A stretch of DNA of 64,000 bases, taken from positions 186,001 to 250,000 of the forward strand of contig JAKAFP010000002.1 of NCBI GenBank assembly GCA_021825925.1. Direction: 5' to 3'. This DNA is from Chloroflexota bacterium (GTDB lineage: Bacteria > Chloroflexota > Anaerolineae > Anaerolineales > Anaerolineaceae). The number at the start of each line of letters is the position of its first letter. The first letter of the stretch is position 1. Below the pieces are notes generated by a model. The model had not been told where the DNA came from, searched no databases, and saw only the letters and a program-made list of their open reading frames with translations. Of the stretch, positions 25,267 to 32,937 are shown in pieces. A program made the position numbers and the translations under genes.

Positions 25267-26717
25267 AAAATAGTTGGCTCTATAAATTGCTGGGTGCTTT
25301 TTTGATCATCATCGCAGTTGGCGGTCTGGTAACCTCCGTCTTGACCTCACGCGCTACATTAAGAGCCTTCAACTTATACACGACCCGCAGTGGACAAATT
25401 TGGGCTCGACGCATCGCACCAGACCTTGCGGAATTTTACGCATTGGATAAGAGTTGGCTGGGGGTTGAGATTTTTCTGCAAGAATCCTCCATGGCGCAAC
25501 AGCACCAGGGCATGATGGGGCAAGGCAATGGGAACGGCAAACTCAATGGTCAAAGCACTTCAGATGATGATTCGATGATGAGCGCTCTTGGCCAGCGGTT
25601 GATCCTGGCCGATTCTCAGAGTCTGGTGATCTACGACTCCCTTAATGAATTAACCGGCAGACAGCTTACTCCTGTTGAGATATTAAAAGGGATTCCGATT
25701 TCCGTAGATAAAAAGGTCGTTGGAACACTTTTAGTTACACCAGGCAGTCAGTCCGCCACGACGACACTTGTAAACGAATTTCAGACGTCCGTCAGGCGTG
25801 CCATCATCAGCTCGGGCTTTCTGGCAGGGTTAACGGCTCTGGCTCTTGGGGTGGTTTTATTTTTCCAAATCACAGCTCCCATGCGCAAACTTCGCAAAGC
25901 AGCTGCCGCCATTGCAGAAGGGGACCTGACCCAGAGAGTCGAAATCACGGGTGAGGATGAATTTGCCCAGCTCGGAGAGACCTTTAATCAGATGGCTGCC
26001 AATCTTTCACAAGCCGAAATTCAACGTCAGCATCTGATGGCGGATGTCGCCCATGAACTGCGCACCCCCCTTACCGCCATCCAGGGCACTGTGGAAGGCA
26101 TGCAGGATGGGGTTTTACCATGTGATGCTGAGCAATTAAACGCATTGCTTGCAGAGACCACCCTGCTCAACCGGTTAATTGAAGATTTGCGGCTGCTATC
26201 ACTGGCCGAAACCAACCAACTTAAACTTCAAAGACAGCCCATCGAAATAAACAACTTGATCAATCAAATCACCGAACGGCTCCAACCACAAGCACGCACA
26301 AAAGGAATTCAACTAGAACACTCCCTGCAGGATGGATTGCCAACACTGCAAATGGACCCAGACCGCATCACACAAATCCTGAATAATCTGATCACGAATG
26401 CCAGCAGATACACTCCCCAAGGCGGATCCATCCAGATTTCAACCTCCCAAAAATCACCCGCGACTTCTGTGATGATCAGTGTGAAAGATACCGGCACCGG
26501 CATTTCCGCGCAGGATCTTCCGCACATATTTGACCGTTTTTACCGTGCAGATAGGTCCCGTTCACGCATCAGCGGCGGTTCAGGGCTGGGGCTGGCCATC
26601 GTAAAGGAACTCGTCGAAGCTCACGGTGGAACCATCAAAGTTGAAAGTCCCATCTTTGAAATAGTAGACCATCAAGGTTACGGTACTTGTTTCGTCATGG
26701 AATTTCCAGCAAATTGA
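25263..26717 (+). CDS. Sensor histidine kinase
   Basis: A 484-residue membrane kinase with a first membrane helix at about 8-28, an external sensor region to about 178, a second helix at about 180-202, then HAMP (about 203-255), HisKA with phosphorylated H264 (VAHELRTPLTAIQG) and HATPase with the N box (QILNNLITNASRYTP), G1 (DTGTGI) and G2 (SGGSGLGLAIV). The external part includes a Met/Gln/Gly-rich stretch QHQGMMGQGNGNG near residue 80, resembling segments of the neighbouring secreted protein. Sensor and regulator are translationally coupled. The signal is unknown; metal or envelope stress are guesses from composition. Confidence 0.92.
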   Translation: MKNSWLYKLLGAFLIIIAVGGLVTSVLTSRATLRAFNLYTTRSGQIWARRIAPDLAEFYALDKSWLGVEIFLQESSMAQQHQGMMGQGNGNGKLNGQSTSDDDSMMSALGQRLILADSQSLVIYDSLNELTGRQLTPVEILKGIPISVDKKVVGTLLVTPGSQSATTTLVNEFQTSVRRAIISSGFLAGLTALALGVVLFFQITAPMRKLRKAAAAIAEGDLTQRVEITGEDEFAQLGETFNQMAANLSQAEIQRQHLMADVAHELRTPLTAIQGTVEGMQDGVLPCDAEQLNALLAETTLLNRLIEDLRLLSLAETNQLKLQRQPIEINNLINQITERLQPQARTKGIQLEHSLQDGLPTLQMDPDRITQILNNLITNASRYTPQGGSIQISTSQKSPATSVMISVKDTGTGISAQDLPHIFDRFYRADRSRSRISGGSGLGLAIVKELVEAHGGTIKVESPIFEIVDHQGYGTCFVMEFPAN

Positions 26718-26732
26718 ACGTCACTCAAATAA

Positions 26733-26771
26733 AAAAACCGCTTACACAAATTTTCGTGAAAGCGGTTTTTG
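26733..26771. terminator. Bidirectional terminator between histidine kinase and SulP genes
   Basis: AAAAACCGCTT on the left pairs with AAGCGGTTTTT on the right, and CAC/GTG extends the stem inward past one mismatch. The A- and T-tracts on both sides suit the two convergent genes. Confidence 0.85.
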
Positions 26772-26786
26772 TTCTGCTGTTCTCGG

Positions 26787-28430
26787 CTAGAGAGCACGTT
26801 GTTCAGCTTCAAGAATGGCCTGGTCCGAAGACCAGAAAAAATTCTCCTTGCCGATTCTATCCACCAGACCGGCGCGTTCAAGCATGCGAAATGCATTATC
26901 GTGCGTTCCCGCAAACATGATCTCTCCGCCGCGTGAGTGAAACTTTTCATACAATTTTTCAATTGCTTCGATGCCTGCTGTATCAATCAGGGAAACGCCG
27001 CGCATCGAAAGAATGAGCGTGCCATCCCCCCCCAGCTTTGCAAAGGCCTCATTAAAAAAGCCGATGGCGGCAAAGAAAAGTGGGCCGGTGATATAAGCAA
27101 CCTTGACATGTTCACATTTGTGTTTGAGCTCTATTCCCTTGTCCAATAATTTTCCGTGGTCAATTTCCTGGATGTTTATGTCAATTTGGGCGATTTGATT
27201 GATGAAAAGCATGACGGCGATCACTGAACCGATCAGAATTGCCTGAGTCAGGTCCAAAGCCACGGTGGCAAGCATGGTAATGGTGAATGCGACAATGGCG
27301 GTCTTAAAGCGCTTTTTAAACATGAACCGGATGGACTCCCATTCATTCATGCGGTAAGCCGTGACCATTAAAACCCCGGCCAGAGCAGCCAATGGAATTT
27401 TGGCCATAACCGGCGCCAACAGGAACATCGAAAGCAGCAAGCCGGCTGCGTGGAAGACACTCACCAGACGGGTTTGACCGCCAGATTTTATCCCCACACT
27501 GGATCTGGCAATGGCTGCTGTGGCTGGTACGCCACCGAAGAATGGAATGACGATATTACCGACACCCTGACCGATCAATTCCTGGTTGGCCTGCAAACGT
27601 GTGCCGGTCATATTCGAGGCTACCGTCCCACACAAAAGGGATTCAATTGCACCCAGCGCGGTGATGGTCAAAGCCGGACCAAGAAATTGTCCCAGATGCG
27701 TCCACGGGATTTCGGCAAAATGTAATCGGTTGGACAGGATCAAGGTTTGCGGGATCTCTCCGATCACGTTCACCGGCCATTTCACCAGAAAGTTCAATCC
27801 GGTGGCCAGGATGATGCCCAGCAATGAAGCCGGAAATTTTGCATTCCACTTTTTTGGCCAGAAGATCATGGTGACGATCACCACCAATGCCAGCACGATG
27901 GCGTGCCAATCCAGTGTAAATCCGCCCTTAAAATAATTTACTAATTTAAGCACTGAAGATTCAGCTGCCGCTGTTTTTACACCCAGAAAGTTATCAATCT
28001 GTCCGATAAAGATGATCAGAGCGATTCCAGAGGTAAAACCGGTGATCACAGGAGAAGGAATAAAGGCAATGAAACGTCCCAATCGTAATAAGCCGATAAT
28101 GGTCAGGAATACTCCAGACATTAATCCAGCCACCCAGATGCCATTCAAACCATATTTCTGCGCCAGTACGATCAATACCGCACTCATTGCACCTGTGGGT
28201 CCGCTGATCTGAAAAGGAGCACCCGATAACGCGCCCATGAGAAAACCGGCTATGACTGCAGTCACAAGCCCGGCCGAGGCAGTGGCACCGGATACGACAC
28301 CAAAGGCCAGAGCAAGAGGCAGGGCAACGGCTGCCACGGTTAATCCGGCCATTAGATCTTGCTGCAGTTTATGAAGGTTGTACCCTGTAAATTCGCTTAC
28401 ATATAATTGTTTTAAACTTCGTCTTGGCAT
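26787..28430 (-). CDS. SulP-family anion transporter with STAS domain
   Basis: A 547-residue inner-membrane transporter of the SLC26/SulP family. The N-terminal 400 residues hold the multi-helix transport domain, with the conserved FQISGPTGAMSAV and PSPVITGFTSGIALII motifs. The C-terminal part (about 430-540) is a STAS domain (LSMRGVSLIDTAGIEAIEKL), ending at residue 547. GGAG lies 7 nt before the ATG. Family members carry sulfate, bicarbonate, chloride or dicarboxylates; nothing nearby (no cys genes, no carbonic anhydrase) decides the substrate. It is a single-gene transcription unit. Confidence 0.92.
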   Translation of the reverse strand: MPRRSLKQLYVSEFTGYNLHKLQQDLMAGLTVAAVALPLALAFGVVSGATASAGLVTAVIAGFLMGALSGAPFQISGPTGAMSAVLIVLAQKYGLNGIWVAGLMSGVFLTIIGLLRLGRFIAFIPSPVITGFTSGIALIIFIGQIDNFLGVKTAAAESSVLKLVNYFKGGFTLDWHAIVLALVVIVTMIFWPKKWNAKFPASLLGIILATGLNFLVKWPVNVIGEIPQTLILSNRLHFAEIPWTHLGQFLGPALTITALGAIESLLCGTVASNMTGTRLQANQELIGQGVGNIVIPFFGGVPATAAIARSSVGIKSGGQTRLVSVFHAAGLLLSMFLLAPVMAKIPLAALAGVLMVTAYRMNEWESIRFMFKKRFKTAIVAFTITMLATVALDLTQAILIGSVIAVMLFINQIAQIDINIQEIDHGKLLDKGIELKHKCEHVKVAYITGPLFFAAIGFFNEAFAKLGGDGTLILSMRGVSLIDTAGIEAIEKLYEKFHSRGGEIMFAGTHDNAFRMLERAGLVDRIGKENFFWSSDQAILEAEQRAL

Positions 28431-28733
28431 TTCTTACTCCAGAACATGAGATGACAATTTCTATCAATCAAAAGTATCAAGATGCTGCCGCCAATGAAAA
28501 TTGGATCAACAATACATCAATCCGATTGTGACGGCATGCGCGTCTTATGAGCCGAGCAATCGCTCATAAGTAGTGGTGGCAATTTTTAATGTATACCGGG
28601 AGTCCGTTCAAGAAGATAATAATGAGTTCACTTGATCTCAAACATCAAGATCATCAAACTTTTGGACCAAAACCAACCACGAGATGTAATTCTACACCCA
28701 TAATTGAGGAGTTTTAGGTTAAATTCCCAATTA
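28431..28733. other. 303-bp intergenic region with a 9-bp inverted repeat
   Basis: Lies between the 3' end of the roadblock cassette and the 5' end of sulP, both on the minus strand. The only clear structure is CTTATGAGC (28544-28552) with GCTCATAAG (28562-28570), a perfect repeat around a 9-nt spacer. It has no T-tract, so it may be an operator for sulP or a weak terminator. No gene was seen. Confidence 0.5.
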
Positions 28734-29267
28734 TCAAGGGTATTTAAAAGTTTTTAAGGCTGCCTCAGAATCATCTTCATCCTTGGGAGTTGCGTCAGCC
28801 CAAAAATTCCGTTTGGGTTTGTCTTGTTTACCTTTATCCTGAAGTTTGGACTCAACGACTGGTGCTGCTGTGACCGCTTGAACCGACGAACTGGCATCAT
28901 GCGGAATGGCTTCCGTGATCTGCGGAGCAAATTCATTCATCAGCATTCTCACCGTTCCCAGGGTTGCATTGGAAGAAACCACAACCACCCAATAATAATG
29001 ACCGTCGCCCAAAAAGCGCGAAATGATATAAGTGGCATCCGTGGTCACCAGGTTGTCTTCCACCTTGCCAATTTCGATCTTTGTGCTGATCTTTACGGCG
29101 AGTTTCATTACTTCGGCAAAACGAGCCGAAATATCTGCTGCATCAAAATTTGGGTTTAACGAGCCGCCGCCAATGGATATACCATCCATGCCGACCACAT
29201 CGGTGGAGATAAAATCGCTTCCCAAATCGTTACGAAATTGATAAATAACCTGCTCAAGTTTGTTCAT
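28734..29267 (-). CDS. Roadblock/LC7-domain protein with disordered tail
   Basis: A 177-residue protein, last of the MglA cassette. The start is ATG 29267 (MNKLEQVIYQF), with GGAG and a 6-nt spacer; the ATG 12 bp upstream contains that ribosome site. Residues 1 to about 118 form a roadblock domain (VVGMDGISIGGGS, GKVEDNLVTTDATYIISRFL). Residues about 120-177 are a low-complexity charged tail ending ALKTFKYP. The core resembles the C-terminal domain of the preceding DUF4388-roadblock protein (compare GNLEDNLTTTEKAFILMRFL), so the two are probably paralogues. Roadblock proteins bind or regulate Ras-like GTPases; the partner here is the MglA-like GTPase of the same operon. Confidence 0.78.
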   Translation of the reverse strand: MNKLEQVIYQFRNDLGSDFISTDVVGMDGISIGGGSLNPNFDAADISARFAEVMKLAVKISTKIEIGKVEDNLVTTDATYIISRFLGDGHYYWVVVVSSNATLGTVRMLMNEFAPQITEAIPHDASSSVQAVTAAPVVESKLQDKGKQDKPKRNFWADATPKDEDDSEAALKTFKYP

Positions 29268-29300
29268 CTTTTTCTCCATTTTCTAAAAGCAAAACTCGGT

Positions 29301-30035
29301 TCAGTGAGGCATCACCTTAGCCATCCGCTCGGTGTACATTTTGCTCATCAACCTCATATTGCCAAGATTGCCAGTCTTCCGTTCTGCAGAAATGCCAAGG
29401 AAATATTGCTTTCCAGGTAAAAAGCGCATCAAAATAAAAGCCTTTTCAGTGGTGGTCAAATTATCTTCGAGGTTCCCGGCACCCAATTTTTCAGTGGACC
29501 CGCTTACCAGTTTTAACAACATGGCCATCTGGGCGCTTGCAAGTTCAGGATCCAGATCACCCACATACTTGGACGCAAGGTTAATGCCGTCAATCCCCAC
29601 CAGGAAACCACCCCTGAAGCCGGTAACTTCACCAGCAAGTTCTGATAAGATCTCGTCAAATTTTTGTGTCATTTTGGTCTCCTTTGATTCAGTTCCTTTT
29701 ACAGGATTGACTTCAGATTGCTCAAGCTCTTTTTCGTCCAATCTGCGGGCTCCTTCGAGCAGCAGGCTGGGCCAACTTCTGTTGATCGTAGTCTCAGATG
29801 ATTTAATGTCGTTAACCAGGTTGAAATCGCCTTCGTTCCAACCTAACACCTGATAGACGACTTCTTCACCTTTAAGGGAACCGCAAACGGCATGGACGAT
29901 TTGTCCGCCCATAAAATATATTTCAGCGTTTTGATCGCCACGGCTGATCTTCAGCCTTGCCACTTTCTGATCAACACAATTCAGCTGGATCAAATCAGCC
30001 GCTGCCAAACCAGTCAAATTGCCTGTCATGCCCAT
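29301..30035 (-). CDS. DUF4388 - roadblock fusion protein
   Basis: A 244-residue protein from ATG 30035 (MGMTGNLTGLAAADLIQL). The N-terminal part (about 1-105) has the DUF4388/PatA-N pattern: GNLTGL, ISRGDQNAEIYFMGGQIVHAVCG, GEEVVYQVLGWNEGDF. The C-terminal part (about 125-244) is a roadblock domain (GFLVGIDGINLASK, NLEDNLTTTEKAFILMRFL). GGAAG lies just upstream. A longer reading to 30128 would overlap the preceding gene and lacks similarity. DUF4388 occurs in many bacterial signalling proteins, including gliding and gene-regulation modules. It is in the GTPase cassette, 16 bp after the second roadblock gene. Confidence 0.78.
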   Translation of the reverse strand: MGMTGNLTGLAAADLIQLNCVDQKVARLKISRGDQNAEIYFMGGQIVHAVCGSLKGEEVVYQVLGWNEGDFNLVNDIKSSETTINRSWPSLLLEGARRLDEKELEQSEVNPVKGTESKETKMTQKFDEILSELAGEVTGFRGGFLVGIDGINLASKYVGDLDPELASAQMAMLLKLVSGSTEKLGAGNLEDNLTTTEKAFILMRFLPGKQYFLGISAERKTGNLGNMRLMSKMYTERMAKVMPH

Positions 30036-30051
30036 AATTCTTCCGCCTGTA

Positions 30052-30438
30052 TTAATTCCAGATATTTCGGATCTCAGAAAGGGCGCGGTTGGTGATGCGC
30101 CGGTAACTCTGATCTCGATCAGTAACAATGATCGCCAGGATCAAGCGATTGGTATCTATATTAAAAGGACGGCAGATCAAGTGCTGCCCATCCACATAGC
30201 TGAAGGAGATCTCATCTATCTCATCCATACCCATTTGTTTACTCACCTGCACAGCCGTCTTCTGTAAAAATGCCACCACGGCAGATTGTTTTTCTGGATC
30301 TGCCCCATTCGAAAACGAGGAAGCGATCGGCAGCCCCTCTTTGTCAGTGAGCACCGACATCGGAAAGTTACCCTCGCGATTCATTTGGTTCAATATTCCT
30401 AGAAGAATATCTGCCCCTGATTTTGTCTCTTTAACCAT
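30052..30438 (-). CDS. Single-domain roadblock/LC7 protein
   Basis: A 128-residue protein that is almost entirely one roadblock domain, with NREGNFPMSVLTDKEGLPIASSF followed by a long helix (DPEKQSAVVAFLQKTAVQVSKQM) and the C-terminal sheet. It has no membrane segment. It starts 14 bp after the MglA-like GTPase and is followed by the DUF4388-roadblock gene. It is a candidate GTPase-activating or adaptor subunit; roadblock proteins usually act as dimers. Which roadblock protein in this operon contacts the GTPase cannot be read from the sequence. Confidence 0.75.
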   Translation of the reverse strand: MVKETKSGADILLGILNQMNREGNFPMSVLTDKEGLPIASSFSNGADPEKQSAVVAFLQKTAVQVSKQMGMDEIDEISFSYVDGQHLICRPFNIDTNRLILAIIVTDRDQSYRRITNRALSEIRNIWN

Positions 30439-30452
30439 TATTGATCCTTTAC

Positions 30453-31040
30453 TTATTGCAGTTCTTTTTGCACCTGACAGATCACGTCATTGATGATGCT
30501 TTTCAGGGTGTTAAGGACCCCTTCACCATTGAAAGCAACGGCTTCGAATTCGGGGAACTCTCCAATTCCCAGACTTTGATGCAAACTGCGCACTGGAACT
30601 GCATCCACCAGGTCCCTTTTGTTGTATTGAACTACCAGCGGAATCTTGCCTATGGGTTGATTCATTTCGTTTAATGCCGAGCCCATATCCAGCCAGGATT
30701 CGAGGTTGTCTTTAATACGGGCAGCGGAGGAATCCGCCACAAAAACCACCCCGTCTGCACCTCGCAGCACCAGTTTTCTGCTGGCTTTGTAATACTCCTG
30801 CCCGGGAACTGTATAAAGCTGAATACACGGACTCATGCCGCAAATTTTGCCAAGTTCAAACTGCATGAAATCAAAAAACAAGGTGCGGTCTTCGTTGGTT
30901 TTTAATGAAACAAGGCTGCTGCGATTATTGGGATCAATTCGCTTGTGTATCTGCTCGATATTGGTGGTCTTGCCGCTCATTGCCGGCCCGTAATATACAA
31001 TTTTCAATCTCAATTGGCGCAGTTGCCAGTTGATATTCAT
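30453..31040 (-). CDS. MglA-like Ras-family GTPase
   Basis: A 195-residue small GTPase. The P-loop is GPAMSGKTTN at 18-27; the G3/switch II region reads VPGQEYYKASRKLVLRGAD, followed by VVFVADS; the G4 motif is QYNKRD. This is the pattern of MglA of Myxococcus and its relatives, which set cell polarity with an MglB roadblock partner. It is flanked by roadblock genes, 5 bp after one and 14 bp before another. No motility or pilus gene is in the window, so the output process is unknown. Identification as an MglA-family GTPase is firm; any polarity role is inferred. Confidence 0.88.
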   Translation of the reverse strand: MNINWQLRQLRLKIVYYGPAMSGKTTNIEQIHKRIDPNNRSSLVSLKTNEDRTLFFDFMQFELGKICGMSPCIQLYTVPGQEYYKASRKLVLRGADGVVFVADSSAARIKDNLESWLDMGSALNEMNQPIGKIPLVVQYNKRDLVDAVPVRSLHQSLGIGEFPEFEAVAFNGEGVLNTLKSIINDVICQVQKELQ

Positions 31041-31045
31041 GCTGC

Positions 31046-31555
31046 TTAATCCTTCCAGACCTGATCAAGTGCATTGTTGATCAGTTCATGCAGATTCTCA
31101 TTGCTGGATTCAAACATCCTGCTTTCTGCATTATTTTGGATCTTTGTAAGGGCTTCCTTGATCTGGGCGGATGAATCACGCACAAGGTAACAAACCCACC
31201 CCAGCGGGACTGTGGCCGGGACGATATAAAGCAGGATCAAGTTGTGATTGATGTCATAGACGATCGTGTTCATCTTTGAACCCTGTCTGATGACCATCTG
31301 ATTTTCTTGATACAGGTTGGAGATTCTGGCAATTTCTTCACTGGCTGCCAGATCGCTTGCAGTAAGCGCACCCAAAGCTACAAGATCAATATTTCCGCGT
31401 TCGCCATGAAAAGAGATAACCTGTCCGCTGGTATCAATTAACAAAATGAGCCTGGCTTGAGATTTCTCAAGCTGGCTTGATAGTATATTGTCAATCAGTT
31501 CTTCTTGTGACGGAATTATGGACATCCCACCTGTCAAACGCATTGGATTCTTCAT
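31046..31555 (-). CDS. Roadblock/LC7 (MglB-like) protein, first gene of the GTPase cassette
   Basis: A 169-residue protein with a roadblock domain at about 18-130 (SQARLILLIDTSGQVISFHGERGNIDLVALGAL, then NHNLILLYIV) and a helical C-terminal extension (about 130-169). The order of an MglB-like gene directly before mglA is that known from Myxococcus and Thermus. The exact start is uncertain: ATG 31555 is used, but internal ATGs (residues 5 and 11) are possible because no good ribosome site is visible. Leads the five-gene operon. Confidence 0.75.
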   Translation of the reverse strand: MKNPMRLTGGMSIIPSQEELIDNILSSQLEKSQARLILLIDTSGQVISFHGERGNIDLVALGALTASDLAASEEIARISNLYQENQMVIRQGSKMNTIVYDINHNLILLYIVPATVPLGWVCYLVRDSSAQIKEALTKIQNNAESRMFESSNENLHELINNALDQVWKD

Positions 31556-31855
31556 CTTATTTGTGCCTCAGCGAGATCAATATATACAACTAACAAAAAT
31601 CGGAATAAGAAAATCCGTTTAATAATTACGTTTTTGGCTACTCTTCCTTACTAATAATGGAATTATTTCCTTACTAAGTATACGCTGAGATACATTACCA
31701 ATACATTACAAACTTGCAAGGGAGCCTTCTTCTCTCCCCAAAATTCATGAAAAAAAGCTCACCCAATAATTGGCAGGGTTTTTGCATCCAGAGGGCTATC
31801 GTTTGAATACGGAAATGGTAAACTTACAACATCATTATTGGATATCAGAGGTCAC
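31556..31855. promoter_or_regulatory. 300-bp divergent control region with two sets of direct repeats
   Basis: Separates the minus-strand GTPase cassette from the plus-strand decarboxylase gene. TTCCTTACTAA occurs at 31644-31654 and again at 31667-31677 (23 bp apart), and ATACATTAC at 31690-31698 and 31701-31709 (11 bp apart). The rest is AT-rich with no gene. The repeats are good candidates for regulator sites, but no regulator or certain promoter can be named. Confidence 0.5.
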
Positions 31856-32830
31856 ATGTCACCTAATACAGCCACAGCCATCGCCCACCCCAACATCGCC
31901 TTCATCAAATATTGGGGAAACCGCGATCACTCACTGCGCCTGCCTGAAAACGGCTCGATTTCAATGAACCTGGAAGAATTGGTGACCCGCACCCGCATTA
32001 CCTTCGACCCGGCATTCACGACGGATATCTTTGACCTGAACGGATTGAGACAATCTGGTCCTTCACTGCAGCGTGTCACCACCCATTTGAATGTCATCCG
32101 CGGCATTCGCGGAATTGCAACCCGGGCGCATGTGATGAGTGAAAACAATTTTCCGGTGGGTGCCGGCATTGCATCCTCGGCTTCAGCTTTTGCTGCCCTC
32201 ACTGTGGCAGCCGTGCATGCCATGGGGCTTGAAATGAGTGAAAAAGACCTTTCACGCCTCGCCCGCCGTGGATCAGGTTCAGCCTGCCGCTCCATCCCCA
32301 CAGGCTTTACGGAGTGGTACCGTGGCATCTCCGACATGGATTCTTTTGCAGTCAGCATAGGCAAACCCAATCATTGGGATCTGGTGGATTGCATTGCCGT
32401 TGTTACCAGTGCACACAAAAAGACCGGTTCAAGCGAAGGTCATAACCTGGCGTCAACCAGCCCATTTCAGGTCGTTCGTGTGGCTGATGCCGACCGCCGC
32501 ATTGACCGCTGCCGGGATGCCCTGCATGCCCGCGATTTTGAAGCCTTTGCAGAAATTGTTGAAGAAGACAGCAACATGATGCACGCAGTCATGATGACCT
32601 CGCACCCCGCCCTGCTCTATTGGGAGCCGGCTACGATTGAGATCATGAAGGCCGTCCAAACCTGGCGCAAGACAGGCATTCCAGCAGCCTATACCATTGA
32701 TGCCGGACCAAATGTGCACATCCTTTGTGAATCCAGTGCGCTCGAAAATGTCAAACACAGGCTGGCATCCATACCTGGAGTCAAGGAAGTGCTCGTCGCC
32801 CACCCGGGCGGCGGCGCAAAGATCGCTTGA
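31856..32830 (+). CDS. mvaD: Mevalonate 5-(di)phosphate decarboxylase
   Basis: GHMP-family decarboxylase of the mevalonate route to isopentenyl units. The 324 residues align well with yeast diphosphomevalonate decarboxylase: NIAFIKYWG, LPENGSISM, SENNFPVGAGIASSASAFAAL, RRGSGSACRS and the catalytic D282 in TIDAGPN. ATG 31856 has GAGG 5 nt upstream. One substitution matters: the conserved KYWGK lysine (yeast K22) is N22 here. In the classical enzyme it contributes to the diphosphate site, so the substrate may be 5-phosphomevalonate, as described for a Roseiflexus enzyme. The gene precedes rseP, a place often held by dxr in MEP-pathway bacteria. Confidence 0.87.
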   Translation: MSPNTATAIAHPNIAFIKYWGNRDHSLRLPENGSISMNLEELVTRTRITFDPAFTTDIFDLNGLRQSGPSLQRVTTHLNVIRGIRGIATRAHVMSENNFPVGAGIASSASAFAALTVAAVHAMGLEMSEKDLSRLARRGSGSACRSIPTGFTEWYRGISDMDSFAVSIGKPNHWDLVDCIAVVTSAHKKTGSSEGHNLASTSPFQVVRVADADRRIDRCRDALHARDFEAFAEIVEEDSNMMHAVMMTSHPALLYWEPATIEIMKAVQTWRKTGIPAAYTIDAGPNVHILCESSALENVKHRLASIPGVKEVLVAHPGGGAKIA

Positions 32831-32897
32831 TCGTGATCCGATTAGTTGTTAATGAATTTCAGAAAAACAGGTCCGTGAAAACCTTCTTCAAACCGGA

Positions 32898-32937
32898 TAT
32901 AATATTGGGCGTAAACCGTTACGGTTTTGGAGACTGA
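32898..32937 (+). promoter_or_regulatory. Candidate promoter for rseP
   Basis: TATAAT at 32898-32903 with a predicted start near 32910 and a 28-nt leader containing GGAG close to the ATG at 32938. No good -35 is visible. It lies in the 107-bp gap after the decarboxylase gene, so rseP may have its own promoter as well as read-through. Confidence 0.4.
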
